DNA of 64,000 bases from an uncultured Tidjanibacter sp. (GTDB lineage: Bacteria; Bacteroidota; Bacteroidia; Bacteroidales; Rikenellaceae). The position numbers and the translations under genes were made by a program. The DNA lies in NCBI GenBank assembly GCA_947852905.1, contig CANTVF010000004.1, forward strand, positions 212,408-276,407, written 5' to 3'. Below, piece by piece: positions 51,368 to 62,188 of the stretch (positions are counted from its first letter, which is position 1; each line of letters starts with the position of its first letter). Under the pieces are notes generated by a model that was not told where the DNA came from, ran no database searches, and saw nothing but the letters and a program-made list of their open reading frames with translations.

Positions 51368-51393
51368 GACAGCCCCGCACCTACGGGGCTGTC
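51368..51393 (+). terminator. Terminator after prolyl oligopeptidase
   Basis: Arms GACAGCCCCG/CGGGGCTGTC, then TTTATTTTTAG. Confidence 0.9.
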
Positions 51394-51535
51394 TTTATTT
51401 TTAGACGCATGCACCTCGATCCCGAAAAACATAGTAACTTCACGGCGTAAATGGCGGCCACCGCGCACGGATCGCTCATGACATAATCCGGATGTGCAAC
51501 CTGCCACCGTCATATGCGCAATACGAATGAAAAAT

Positions 51536-52807
51536 ATGAAAGTCTATAAATTCGGAGGGGCGTCGGTAAAAGACGCCGCAGGAGTGAAAAACCTCGCCGC
51601 CATAGTAGGCCAGAGCGACGGGAAACTGTTCGTCATCGTATCGGCGATGGGCAAGACGACGAATGCGCTCGAACGCCTTCTCGACCTGTTCTACGACGGT
51701 CGGTGCAAGGAAGCGCTCGACATGATGCAGGAGATAGTCTCGTATCATAACGCCATAATAGAGGAGTTATGGGGACAAGCGTATCTGCCCGATCGGGCAG
51801 CACGTCTGTACATGGAGCTCGAAGAGATCGTCGCTACCATGAATCCGGCGCTGCGCGACTACGAAGTGTGGTACGACCGTATAGTCAGTTACGGCGAACT
51901 GCTTTCCACGACCATAGTATCCGAATACCTGAACGCGACGGGACTGTCCAACATATGGATAGACATGAGGGAGTGTTTCGTCACAAACTCGCGCCACAAA
52001 GACGCCAACGTAGACCTCGAACGTTCCGCGGAACGTCTGAAGGCCCTTATCTCGGCCACAGATTCCGACATATACATCGGACAGGGTTTCATAGGAGCGA
52101 CGGAAGACGGAGCGACGACTACCATAGGCCGCGAAGGCTCGGACTACTCGGCGGCGGTTGCAGGCCATATACTCGACGCCGAGAGCGTAACCATATGGAA
52201 AGACGTGCGCGGAATACTCAACGGAGACCCCAAACGGTTCGACGATGTGGTGGACATACCGCAGATGAACTACATCGATGCCATAGAACTCGCCTACAGC
52301 GGTGCCCAGATCATTCACCCTAAGACGATCAAGCCGCTGCAAAACAAGAATATACCGCTGCACGTGCGCTGTTTTCTGGACAGTTCGCTTCCGGGCAGCG
52401 TCATAAAGGGCGGTGTCGGCAAGATACGCACTACCCCGATCATGATAGTCAAGCCGTCGCAGGTACTCCTTACGATACGCGCCAACGACCTGTCGTTCAT
52501 GCTCGAAGAGCGTTTCGCACGGATATTCGCACTGCTCGACGAGTTTATGGTGAAAGTAAACCTGATCCAGAGTTCCGCGGTCAATCTGGACTTGTGCATA
52601 GACCGCACAAGACACCTCGACGAACTGACCGCCCGGTTGAAGGAAGAGGGTTACCACACGGTTTACAATTCCGACATGGAACTGCTGACTATCAGGAACT
52701 ATACCGCTGAACAACTCAAGGCATACGAAAGCATGCCCGAAGTATACTTGACGCAAAGGACGAGACGCACTCTACAGATAGTCCGCCGTTCGACCCCCAA
52801 ACAATGA
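51536..52807 (+). CDS. lysC: Aspartate kinase (monofunctional)
   Basis: MKVYKFGGASVKDAAGVKNLAAIV...TTTIGREGSDYSAAVAGHILDAESVTIWKDVRGILNGDPKR. Confidence 0.93.
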   Translation: MKVYKFGGASVKDAAGVKNLAAIVGQSDGKLFVIVSAMGKTTNALERLLDLFYDGRCKEALDMMQEIVSYHNAIIEELWGQAYLPDRAARLYMELEEIVATMNPALRDYEVWYDRIVSYGELLSTTIVSEYLNATGLSNIWIDMRECFVTNSRHKDANVDLERSAERLKALISATDSDIYIGQGFIGATEDGATTTIGREGSDYSAAVAGHILDAESVTIWKDVRGILNGDPKRFDDVVDIPQMNYIDAIELAYSGAQIIHPKTIKPLQNKNIPLHVRCFLDSSLPGSVIKGGVGKIRTTPIMIVKPSQVLLTIRANDLSFMLEERFARIFALLDEFMVKVNLIQSSAVNLDLCIDRTRHLDELTARLKEEGYHTVYNSDMELLTIRNYTAEQLKAYESMPEVYLTQRTRRTLQIVRRSTPKQ

Positions 52808-54000
52808 AAAGCATGAAAACTCTGAGACAGCAATTCCTGCAACACATAGCACAAACCTCCCCCTCGCCCATGCTCGTAGATGTGGCGAGAGCCGAAGGTG
52901 TATACTTCTACACGCCGGAGGGCAAACGATACTACGATACCATTTCGGGGGTATCGGTAAGCAACGTAGGACACGCCAATCCTGTCGTCGTGGAAGCCGT
53001 CTGCGAACAGGCGCGTCGGTACATGCACGTCATGGTTTACGGCGAACTCGTGGAACGACCCCAAGTACAGTACGCGTCGCTCATAGCGCAATATCTACCG
53101 GAGCCGCTCGAATCGGTATACTTCGTCAATTCGGGAGCGGAAGCCGTGGAAGGGGCTTTAAAACTCGCAAAACGTTTTACCGGCCGCAGGGAGATAATCT
53201 CGTGCCGCAATGCCTACCACGGCTCCACGCACGGTGCGATGAGCGTCATGAACAGCGAAGAGTTCTCCGACGCATACGGACCTTTGCTTCCGGGCGTCAG
53301 CTGGATACGTTATAACGAAACCGCCGACCTCGACGCCATAACCGGTCGCACGGCCTGCGTACTGGTAGAGCCGGTGCAGGGCGAAGCAGGAGTACGGCTG
53401 CCCGCCGACGGTTATCTGCAAGCCTTGCGCAAACGGTGCGACGAGGTAGGTGCACTGCTGATATTCGACGAAATACAGACCGGTTTCGGACGCACCGGAA
53501 CAATGTTCGCAATGCAGCGTTACGGCGTCACGCCGGACATAGTATGCCTCGCCAAGGCTCTGGGGGGCGGCATGCCTTTGGGTGCATTCGTATCCTCGAA
53601 CAGAATAATGGACTGTCTGAGCCATGACCCGGCACTCGGCCATATCACCACGTTCGGCGGCCACCCGGTATGTTGTGCGGCCGGTTTAGCGGCCATGCGT
53701 TACATCATAGACAACGATCTTCTGAGCGGCGTGGAACGCAAGGGGGCACTGTTCGAACGACTGCTCTCCGACCATCCGGCAATTACCGAGGTACGGCGCA
53801 GCGGTTTGCTTATGGCGTTGGAACTCGGCGACAGCGACAAACTGTACCGTATAATGGATCTGTTCAAGGAACACGGAATACTGAGCGACTGGTTCCTGTT
53901 CTGCGACACGGCTTTCCGCATATCGCCGCCACTCACCATTACCGAAGAGGAGATCGGCGACTGCTGCCGCATAATTCGTGAATGTCTCGACATGCTGTAA
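52804..54000 (+). CDS. Class III (PLP-dependent) aminotransferase
   Basis: Lys-containing VCLAKALGGGMPLGAFVSSNRIM, LLIFDEIQTGFGRTGTMFAMQ; 4-nt overlap with lysC. Confidence 0.92.
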   Translation: MKSMKTLRQQFLQHIAQTSPSPMLVDVARAEGVYFYTPEGKRYYDTISGVSVSNVGHANPVVVEAVCEQARRYMHVMVYGELVERPQVQYASLIAQYLPEPLESVYFVNSGAEAVEGALKLAKRFTGRREIISCRNAYHGSTHGAMSVMNSEEFSDAYGPLLPGVSWIRYNETADLDAITGRTACVLVEPVQGEAGVRLPADGYLQALRKRCDEVGALLIFDEIQTGFGRTGTMFAMQRYGVTPDIVCLAKALGGGMPLGAFVSSNRIMDCLSHDPALGHITTFGGHPVCCAAGLAAMRYIIDNDLLSGVERKGALFERLLSDHPAITEVRRSGLLMALELGDSDKLYRIMDLFKEHGILSDWFLFCDTAFRISPPLTITEEEIGDCCRIIRECLDML

Positions 54001-54028
54001 TCATATATCCACAATACCAATCCACATG

Positions 54029-54062
54029 AAAATATTCCGTGTCGCATGGCACGGAATATTTT
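54029..54062 (+). terminator. Terminator after aminotransferase
   Basis: Arms AAAATATTCCGTG/CACGGAATATTTT, then CGTTTTC. Confidence 0.85.
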
Positions 54063-54179
54063 CGTTTTCACACATTTACACAACACACGTCTTATCCGCA
54101 CACGAATTACGGACCATACGCCTAAAACCACCGGCCGGACAATATAGTAGCGGCAAAGGATTGTCTCAGAAAGAAAAAA

Positions 54180-54209
54180 TTTGATAATTCACAAATATTT
54201 TTATATTTG
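54180..54209 (+). promoter_or_regulatory. Bacteroidota-type promoter (TTTG-N18-TATATTTG) of ogt
   Basis: TTTG 54180-54183, TATATTTG 54202-54209. Confidence 0.75.
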
Positions 54210-54234
54210 CATGCATAGCACTAAACTACCGCCT

Positions 54235-54774
54235 ATGAATGTCAACATTTATGATCCGCAAAAATGTTCTTGCATAGAGTATGGGTTCACCGACAGTCCG
54301 TTCGGACGGTGCCTCATGGCGTTTACTTCTCAGGGCTTGTGTGCATTGGAATTCGTGGATGACAGCGAGGAAGAGGCTGTGATCGAGAAAATGCGTCGTA
54401 AATGGAACGATCTATGGGTATACCGCAGCAACATGGTCGACGCGAGATTCAACTTCACGCGATATCTTCCCGACGACGACCGTTGCGGAGTGGACTTATG
54501 TCTGCGCGGCACTCCGTTCCAGATATGCGTCTGGCGCAAGTTGCTCGAAATCCCGACCGGCTCCACAATATCGTACAGCGAATTGGCCGCTTCGATAGGC
54601 CGCCCTGACGCTGTCAGAGCCGTATCGGCAGCCGTCGCCGCGAATCACATAGGGTTCGTCGTTCCGTGCCACAGGGTAATCCGCAGCGACGGCTCGGCAG
54701 GCAAATTCCGTTGGGGTACCCTATGCAAGAAGGCTATGATAGAGTGGGAAAGGAATCTGCTTCTCGGACAATAG
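54235..54774 (+). CDS. ogt: Methylated-DNA--protein-cysteine methyltransferase
   Basis: GTPFQICVWRKLLEIPTGSTISYSELAASIGRPDAVRAVSAAVAANHIGFVVPCHRVIRSDGSAGKFRWG with PCHR active site. Confidence 0.9.
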   Translation: MNVNIYDPQKCSCIEYGFTDSPFGRCLMAFTSQGLCALEFVDDSEEEAVIEKMRRKWNDLWVYRSNMVDARFNFTRYLPDDDRCGVDLCLRGTPFQICVWRKLLEIPTGSTISYSELAASIGRPDAVRAVSAAVAANHIGFVVPCHRVIRSDGSAGKFRWGTLCKKAMIEWERNLLLGQ

Positions 54775-55264
54775 CCATCCGTTTCCATTGCATGTCCTAT
54801 CCCCCGGTCTACTTTCTTCGCCGCAAATGCGGCGAAGCGGAGATATATGTGCCCCTGCACCCACAGCTCGCACGAAAAACGAATCACACGCAAAGCTATG
54901 GGAAAACTACCTTCAACAGGTTTCCGAGCTCAAGTCATCGTAAAACGTACATGCTTGAACCGATATTTTATCTTTTCAATGCTCCGAATAACGACCTCTT
55001 TATACTCCGCTATCTCAGTCCGCAAAATCTTCATCGTCTCTACACGCATCGACGACACACAAATTCTGCATACACCGAAATTGCGTTTTAATTCTCCCAT
55101 TTACATCATTACATTCTTTTTACAAACAGGCATACGACAATGCTGCTTTACTGAAAACCTGAAGTATACTTTTCAAACACGAACGGCATTTACGACAACC
55201 ATTAACTACGACTTCTACATTCTTCCGACTACTTTTACGTTTCTTTGCATAAAACACGCATGAC

Positions 55265-55759
55265 ATGAACTATATAGAATCCGAAATAAGGCGTCAGGAC
55301 CGCCTTCTCGAATACTCAAACGCTATCGAATTGCTTCGCAACTGCGAATACGGGGTACTATCCATGCAGGCCGGAGATGACGGCGCTTACGGCATTCCCG
55401 TAAACTACGTCTGGGACGACGAGTTGTCAATTTATATACACTGTGCTCCGGAAGGCCGGAAACTGCGCTGCATAACCTCATGCGACAGAGTTTCATTCTG
55501 CGTGGTAGGCAGTACCCGCGTAATTCCGGATAAATTCACCACCGAATACGAAAGCGTAGTATTGGCATGCACGGCACACACGCATCTCACGGAAGAAGAA
55601 CGTCGCCGCGCCCTGTCTCTCCTGATAGGCAAATACTCGCCCGGATATACGGAAACGGGTCTACAGTACGCAGAAAAATCATTTCACAGAACAGAAGTGA
55701 TACGTCTCGATATAGTCTCCGCCAGCGGAAAGTGCAAACGCGTACCCGAAAAACGATAA
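55265..55759 (+). CDS. Pyridoxamine 5'-phosphate oxidase-like flavin-binding (Nim-like) protein
   Basis: LLRNCEYGVLSMQAGDDGAYGIPVNYVWDDELSIYIHCAPEGRKLRCITSCDRVSFCVVGSTRVIPDKFTTEYESVV. Confidence 0.85.
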   Translation: MNYIESEIRRQDRLLEYSNAIELLRNCEYGVLSMQAGDDGAYGIPVNYVWDDELSIYIHCAPEGRKLRCITSCDRVSFCVVGSTRVIPDKFTTEYESVVLACTAHTHLTEEERRRALSLLIGKYSPGYTETGLQYAEKSFHRTEVIRLDIVSASGKCKRVPEKR

Positions 55760-56010
55760 CCGATTTCAATACATATCTTAAATAAATAACGACCCGAATA
55801 AGCCTCAGACACAAATCCGATCGTCACTCACATGTAACCGACATCAAATTTCATTTCCGGGTTATAAAACAGCTTTTATGTTCTGTAGAATGCTTGCGCA
55901 TTCATTTTGAAGCCAAATAACGAACAAGTCGGGAAAATTATTCTTATATTTCATATAAGAAAAGTTATGATTAACCACACTTCTTAAACTCTCTCAAAAA
56001 CTATAGAATT

Positions 56011-56472
56011 ATGAAACCGCTGAAACTTCTATCTTTTACATTGTCGATGTTAGTATTGGTATCCTGCAATAAACAGGAAACGTCTACAGAGTACGGATAT
56101 CATTTCTTCTATATAGAAAACGCAACGGATACAGACACCAACTTATTAATATCCAATACCTCTTGTCTTGAAAGTGAATTGTCGGACGATTATAGGATCA
56201 ACGATTACTACAACATTTATCTCCCTGCCGGTCAAATCACGCTCGTCAGAGTCCTGAAAAGCAAAGGGGAGGTCTTGAACTGTATGTATTACACCGACAT
56301 ACTTAAAAGTCGTCCTGCCGCCAACATTGCTGGCATAGAAGAGGGGTACTTGTATTTTTCAGAAGGATGGCAATTCAGAGACTATAAATGGGCATATCAC
56401 GAAAAAAATAAATACCATGCCGAATACACCCTTACAATAGACCGCCAATTTTTCGACGAACTTTTTCATTAA
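56011..56472 (+). CDS. Small lipoprotein, unknown function
   Basis: MKPLKLLSFTLSMLVLVSCNKQETS lipobox; no recognised family. Confidence 0.75.
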   Translation: MKPLKLLSFTLSMLVLVSCNKQETSTEYGYHFFYIENATDTDTNLLISNTSCLESELSDDYRINDYYNIYLPAGQITLVRVLKSKGEVLNCMYYTDILKSRPAANIAGIEEGYLYFSEGWQFRDYKWAYHEKNKYHAEYTLTIDRQFFDELFH

Positions 56473-56661
56473 CAACAAATAACCCTTTTGTAATAGCTTT
56501 TGTCCGGAGACATATGAATCCATATGTCATGGTGATTTGTTGCCAGATCTCCAATGTCGTCCCGTTACGATTTTATTATCGCTATCCTGCGACTCCGTCC
56601 CAAACCTGAATCCCCACAACTGTCAGTCTCCAGAATATAGACAAGCATCAAATCTAAGGAT

Positions 56662-56817
56662 ATGATAGATTTACGAGTAGAACAAAACCTTGCATTTAAA
56701 TTTGAGCATTTCGACAGTAATTGCGGATCGGCCTCTCTGCTCTATTACGAAAATCCGGAACAATGGCTGACATTCCCGAATTACGATGCAAAGATTCTCA
56801 TAAGTCAGGAACCTTAA
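56662..56817 (+). CDS. Small ORF (51 aa), hypothetical; absent from ORF track
   Basis: MIDLRVEQNLAFKFEHFDSNCGSASLLYYENPEQWLTFPNYDAKILISQEP*, preceded by AAGGAT. Confidence 0.4.
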   Translation: MIDLRVEQNLAFKFEHFDSNCGSASLLYYENPEQWLTFPNYDAKILISQEP

Positions 56818-56844
56818 ATAACAACTGCCGGATAACCCCGCTTA

Positions 56845-56885
56845 AATTAAATAAGGCCGTCCGAAATGGACGGCCTTATTTAATT
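56845..56885 (-). terminator. Terminator downstream of aspA
   Basis: Perfect 18-bp arms AATTAAATAAGGCCGTCC/GGACGGCCTTATTTAATT, 5-nt loop. Confidence 0.9.
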
Positions 56886-56908
56886 CAAATACTCCCGGGC
56901 TCCGGTAA

Positions 56909-58342
56909 CTATTTCTTGAGGAACTTCCTCGGCTTAACCATATTCTCCGGACGGAGTATGTTGTCGAGTTCGTCCTTGCTCATCAGTTTGTGTTCGAGTA
57001 CCAGATCGTATACACCTCTGCCCGACGTAAGCGCTTCCTTGGCCAGCATGGTGGAAGTCTCGTAACCGAGATAAGGATTGAGTGCGGTTACAAGACCTAT
57101 ACTGTTATAAACCATGTTACGGCATACGTCCGCATTGGCGGTAATGCCGACGATGCACTTCTCGCGGAGAGTATTCATCGCGTTGGCGAGCATTTCGATG
57201 CTTTCCAGAAGGCTGTGTACGATGATCGGCTCCATGACGTTCAACTCCAGCTGACCGGCTTCGGCCGCAATGGTTACAGTCAGGTCGTTACCGATAACGC
57301 GGAAAGCCACCTGATTGACGACTTCGGGAATAACAGGATTAACCTTGCCGGGCATGATCGACGATCCGGGCTGACGCGGCGGCAGATTGATCTCGTTGAG
57401 ACCGCAGCGGGGACCGGATGAAAGGAGCCTGAGGTCGTTGCATATCTTGGACAATTTTACCGCAAGACGTTTGAGAGCGGAAGAGTTCATGACGAATGCT
57501 CCGGTATCGTTCGTAGCCTCGATCATGTTGGAAGCCACTACCATAGGCAGACCGGTGATTTCGCGCAGATACTTGTCGCAGATGGCCGGGTAATCCGGAT
57601 CGGCGTTTATTCCGGTACCGATAGCCGTAGCACCCATGTTCATTTCATAGAACAACTTGTAGTTCTGCTCCAGACGTTCCATTTCTTCGGTCAACGTAGC
57701 GGCATAAGCCTCGAACTCCTGACCGAGCGTCATGGGTACGGCGTCCTGCAACTGGGTACGTCCCATTTTTATAATGTCGGCGAACTCTACCCCCTTTGCA
57801 CGGAAAGCACCGATAAGTTCCTTCAGCGAAGTCTCCATGGACGCGATACTGCGCACGAGCGCGATCTTCATGGCCGTGGGATAAGCGTCGTTGGTCGACT
57901 GGGAGAGGTTTACATGGTTGTTCGGGTGGCAATACTTATACTCACCCTTCTTGTGCCCCATGAGTTCGAGCGCCACATTGGCGATCACCTCGTTGGCATT
58001 CATGTTGGTGGAAGTTCCGGCACCACCCTGTACCATATCTACGACGAAATGTTCATCGTACTTGCCCTCCTTGACCAAACGGCAGGCTTTCACGATAGCA
58101 TCGGCGATATTCTTGTCGAGCAGGCCGAGTTCGCAGTTGGCCAGAGCGGCAGCCTCCTTAACGTCGGCGAGCGCCTTGATCAATTCCGGGAAGAAACAGA
58201 GTTTCACGCGGCTGATATGGAAGTTCTCCATAGCACGCATGGTCTGTATCCCGAAATAATACTCTTCCGGAACCTGCATGTAACCGAGCAGGTCGTGTTC
58301 CTCACGTGTTTTGCCAGACAATTTGGCAGTCGTAATATCCAT
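56909..58342 (-). CDS. aspA: Aspartate ammonia-lyase
   Basis: MDITTAKLSGKTREEHDLLGYMQVPEEYYFGIQTMRAMENFHIS...GSSIMPGKVNPVIPEVVNQV. Confidence 0.93.
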   Translation of the reverse strand: MDITTAKLSGKTREEHDLLGYMQVPEEYYFGIQTMRAMENFHISRVKLCFFPELIKALADVKEAAALANCELGLLDKNIADAIVKACRLVKEGKYDEHFVVDMVQGGAGTSTNMNANEVIANVALELMGHKKGEYKYCHPNNHVNLSQSTNDAYPTAMKIALVRSIASMETSLKELIGAFRAKGVEFADIIKMGRTQLQDAVPMTLGQEFEAYAATLTEEMERLEQNYKLFYEMNMGATAIGTGINADPDYPAICDKYLREITGLPMVVASNMIEATNDTGAFVMNSSALKRLAVKLSKICNDLRLLSSGPRCGLNEINLPPRQPGSSIMPGKVNPVIPEVVNQVAFRVIGNDLTVTIAAEAGQLELNVMEPIIVHSLLESIEMLANAMNTLREKCIVGITANADVCRNMVYNSIGLVTALNPYLGYETSTMLAKEALTSGRGVYDLVLEHKLMSKDELDNILRPENMVKPRKFLKK

Positions 58343-58527
58343 AATACAAAAGGTTGATTTTACAGTAAAGACCGTATATAAATTATTAATTACAATCGCA
58401 TCCGCGGCACACGATGTGCGCACGGCAAATGTAGCAATTTTTACCTATACTTATCCGTTCGCATACAAAAACTTATAAAACACAGGCAAATAGTTGCAAT
58501 TCGTCACTCCGATCCGCAGCCGTGCTA

Positions 58528-59646
58528 CTACTTCGGCGCTTTCTTATAAAGGTATACGGCGATCATGGCGTACAATATGTCCGGCAGCCACACCAGCAAT
58601 ACCGGCGAGAAAAACGTACTGCTCTTGGCGAATTCGGCCGCAAAACGACAGAACAATATATACGTAAAGCACAACGCTATCCCCACGCCTATATGAAGCC
58701 CCGTTCCGCCGCGTACCTTACGTGAGGAAAGCGAAAGACCGATGACCGTCAACACGAATGTCGCCATAGGATAGGCGAACCTGTTCTGTCTTTCAACCTC
58801 GAACATGGAGACCAGATCAGACCCTTTCGCCTTCTGATCGGCAATAAATTCGTTGAGCGTCGAAATATTCATGGTCTGCACGACATCCTCCAGTTTGCCA
58901 AGTTCGAGAACGTCGAGGTTTATCATCGTATCGAGCTTCTCATGCCGTTCGAGCGTCTCTGTCTCGTCGGCATCGAACGTGCGCGTCAGATATTTCGGAG
59001 CGGTCCAATGCCTCGTTTCCGGATCGAACTTGACGTCCGACGCCTCCAGCGTAGCCTCTATGCGGCTTCCGTCGTACTGTTCTATGGCAAGATAGGATGC
59101 TTTCTCCGTCTTGCCGTTATACCCTCGGATATAAGCGAAAGTTCCGGGATATATCTGTCTGTAAATATGCTTCTCGTATTTAATATTGGCGTTCTTGGAG
59201 AAATACTGTCTCTCGAACTCCACCCTTCGTTCGTTGGCGCTCGGTATCACCCAAAGATTCAGCGCCAGCGAAAGCATTGTGATGAGCATGGCCGACAGGA
59301 AATAAGGCCACAACAACCGCCGGAAACTGACGCCGCTCGACAGGATGGCTATGATCTCCGACTGATAAGCCATTTTGGAGGTGAAGAATATGACGGCTAT
59401 GAATGTGAAAAGCCCGCTGAACTGATTTATGAAGAACGGAATAAAATTCAGATAATAATCTATGGCGACCGCCTTGATCGGCGCCTTGTTCGTAATGAAA
59501 TCATCCATTTTTTCGACCGCGTCGAAAACTATGACGATCACGATTATGAGCAATATAGCGAAGATATATGTTCCCAGAAACTTACGGGTAATATAACCGT
59601 CGAGTATCTTGAACCCCGGAAATCTAAGCTGTCTTTTTCGTTCCAT
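58528..59646 (-). CDS. LptF/LptG-family permease (YjgP/YjgQ)
   Basis: ILDGYITRKFLGTYIFAILLIIVIVIVFDAVEKMDDFI...C-terminal SSRKVRGGTGLHIGVGIALCFTYILF. Confidence 0.9.
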   Translation of the reverse strand: MERKRQLRFPGFKILDGYITRKFLGTYIFAILLIIVIVIVFDAVEKMDDFITNKAPIKAVAIDYYLNFIPFFINQFSGLFTFIAVIFFTSKMAYQSEIIAILSSGVSFRRLLWPYFLSAMLITMLSLALNLWVIPSANERRVEFERQYFSKNANIKYEKHIYRQIYPGTFAYIRGYNGKTEKASYLAIEQYDGSRIEATLEASDVKFDPETRHWTAPKYLTRTFDADETETLERHEKLDTMINLDVLELGKLEDVVQTMNISTLNEFIADQKAKGSDLVSMFEVERQNRFAYPMATFVLTVIGLSLSSRKVRGGTGLHIGVGIALCFTYILFCRFAAEFAKSSTFFSPVLLVWLPDILYAMIAVYLYKKAPK

Positions 59647-59691
59647 TCTCTTTCGGGCGTTATCCGTTAAATATACGGAAACCGTTCAAAT

Positions 59692-60819
59692 TTACAATCT
59701 GCGAGCCAATTTTACAACCATTTCGGCCTTCCATTCGGGGAATGTACCGTCTATTATCCTACGGCGAGCCTCGTCCACGAGCCACATATAGAACGCCACG
59801 TTATGCAACGAAGCTATCTGCGCGGCGAGCATCTCGCCCGAAACGGCCAAATGGCGGAGATAGGCTTTGGAATAGAGTCTGTCCACGAAACTCGTACCGG
59901 CAGGGTCTATGGGCGAAAAATCGTCGCGCCACTTCTGGTTGCGGATGTTGATTATACCCTCCGAGGTGAACAGCATTCCGTTACGGCCGTTGCGTGTAGG
60001 CATCACGCAATCGAACATATCCACGCCGCGGTCTATGCCTTCGAGTATATTGACCGGCGTTCCAACCCCCATAAGATAACGCGGTTTGTCCGACGGCAGT
60101 ATGCCGCATACGACCTCTATCATCTCGTACATGACCGGCGCCGGCTCCCCTACCGCAAGACCGCCTATGGCATAACCGTCAGCGTCGAAACGCATGGCGA
60201 ACTCCGCCGAATCGGCACGCAGGTCCGGATATGTACAACCCTGTATAATGGGAAACAACGACTGCCCGTGCCCGTATTTGGGCGATGTGGTCGCAAAACG
60301 CTCGAAACAACGCTCCAGCCACCGCTGAGTAAGCCTCAACGACTTGGCTGCATAATCCCTCGGAGAGTCGCCCGGAGGACATTCGTCGAATGCCATCATT
60401 ATGTCCGCACCTATGGTACGCTGCGTATCCACGACGTTTTCCGGAGTGAACAGATGCTTCGATCCGTCGATATGCGAACTGAAACGACATCCCTCGTCGG
60501 TCAACTTGCGACATTGGGCGAGCGAGAACACTTGGAAGCCGCCGCTGTCGGTCAACATGGGTTTATCCCACGTACTGAATCTGTGCACGCCGCCGGCACG
60601 CTCTATTATGTCCATTCCCGGACGCAGGTACAAATGGTATGTATTGGCCAGTATGATGCGTGCCCCGGCATCTTTCAGATCCCTGTGAAATATGCCCTTG
60701 ACGCTTGCTGCCGTACCTACAGGCATGAATACCGGCGTCTGCACCTCTCCGTGGTCGGTAGTAAAACATCCTGCCCGTGCCGCACTTCCGGCAACCGTAT
60801 GCTCTATTCTGAACGTCAT
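59692..60819 (-). CDS. tgt: Queuine tRNA-ribosyltransferase
   Basis: QTPVFMPVGTAASVKGI...NTYHLYLRPG...DSGGFQVFSLA...PRYLMGVGTPVNILEGIDRGVDMFDCVMPTRNGRNG. Confidence 0.96.
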   Translation of the reverse strand: MTFRIEHTVAGSAARAGCFTTDHGEVQTPVFMPVGTAASVKGIFHRDLKDAGARIILANTYHLYLRPGMDIIERAGGVHRFSTWDKPMLTDSGGFQVFSLAQCRKLTDEGCRFSSHIDGSKHLFTPENVVDTQRTIGADIMMAFDECPPGDSPRDYAAKSLRLTQRWLERCFERFATTSPKYGHGQSLFPIIQGCTYPDLRADSAEFAMRFDADGYAIGGLAVGEPAPVMYEMIEVVCGILPSDKPRYLMGVGTPVNILEGIDRGVDMFDCVMPTRNGRNGMLFTSEGIINIRNQKWRDDFSPIDPAGTSFVDRLYSKAYLRHLAVSGEMLAAQIASLHNVAFYMWLVDEARRRIIDGTFPEWKAEMVVKLARRL

Positions 60820-61251
60820 ATCGAAACAACCAAAATGAATCGGAAATCGGAACTCAACGACATACTGCAACGCACCCACGACGGCTACCCTGTCGCAAAG
60901 CGGCATTCCGCCTCAACCGCCATCCGCACGATTCCCGTAAAGTTTACAAAGGTAGCAAATCCGCTTCATTTATCGCACAAAACACCGATACGACATTCAT
61001 TTCGCCGCAAATAGTATTTTCTCTCATTCCATAACACAACACTCCCTCATCCAAACGCATGCCGACGCCGCCTTTGACTCTCCGCAATAATCCACGAGCC
61101 TTACGAGAACCCCGACCGGTGCCATTTACCGATCCGGTCTCACAGACGGCACCATTATCCAAGAACGGCGCCAGACCTTATTATGCATCTTTTCTCCCGA
61201 TTATTGCAACCGTTTTCGTATATTTGTTACCGTCAAACAATCACCGGAAAC

Positions 61252-61986
61252 ATGAGGAAACTCGTAATAATACCCACATACCTCGAAAGGGAAAACATTG
61301 CCGCCATGATATCCAAAGTGATGTCGCTGCCAGACGGATTCGATCTTCTGGTGATAGACGACGGCTCACCCGACGGCACCGCGGAAGTGGTACGCCAACG
61401 ACAACAGGAATTCTCCGGACGCCTCTACCTCATAGAACGCAGCGGCAAGCTGGGACTCGGCACGGCATATATCACGGGATTCAAATGGGCGCTCGCGAAC
61501 GGTTACGACTACATCTTCGAGATGGACTGCGACTTTTCGCACAATCCCGACGACCTCGCCCGGCTCTACCGCGCAGCGCTCGACGGCGCCGACGTAGTAG
61601 TCGGCTCGCGATACATACAGGGCGTCAACGTCATCAACTGGCCCATGTCGCGCCTTCTCATGTCATACTGCGCCTCCATATACGTGCGTACCGTAACGCG
61701 CATGCCTGTACGCGACGCCACGGCAGGTTTCGTCTGTTACTCGCGCGAAGCGTTGGAAACCATCGACCTCGACGCAATCAAAATGAAAGGTTACGGATTC
61801 CAGATAGAAATGAAATATTCCGCATGGAGACTCGGATTCAAGATAAAGGAGGTCTCCATAGTCTTTACGGAGCGTATCGAAGGCGTATCGAAGATGAGCA
61901 GTGGCATTTTCGGGGAGGCTTTCTGGGGTGTCATCGGTCTGCGCCTGCGACGTATCGTCCCACGTGCCGACAAACGCGGCAAATAG
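61252..61986 (+). CDS. Polyprenol/dolichyl-phosphate mannosyltransferase-like GT2
   Basis: MRKLVIIPTYLERENIAAMISKVMSLPDGFDLLVIDDGSPDGTAEVV...YDYIFEMDCDFSHNPDDL. Confidence 0.92.
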   Translation: MRKLVIIPTYLERENIAAMISKVMSLPDGFDLLVIDDGSPDGTAEVVRQRQQEFSGRLYLIERSGKLGLGTAYITGFKWALANGYDYIFEMDCDFSHNPDDLARLYRAALDGADVVVGSRYIQGVNVINWPMSRLLMSYCASIYVRTVTRMPVRDATAGFVCYSREALETIDLDAIKMKGYGFQIEMKYSAWRLGFKIKEVSIVFTERIEGVSKMSSGIFGEAFWGVIGLRLRRIVPRADKRGK

Positions 61987-62188
61987 CCCGACCGACATCT
62001 CCGTAACCCACAGCTACCGCCAGCCGACCGCCATCGGTAATCATGCGCATTTCGGGCAGTTGCGCATTCTTTAACGGCATCCTCACAGATACGTTCCTAA
62101 TCTATTCCGGCACATAATTTTCAACCCTGCATCCGCACAATACGTCCGACGCCGAAAACGTTACTCTGACAAAGCGGAGTTCTGAACT

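Noticed and set aside
54816-54837. Hairpin CTTCGCCGC-AAAT-GCGGCGAAG after ogt as terminator
   Set aside because: Good stem but no T-run on either side; cannot separate it from chance or another RNA structure.
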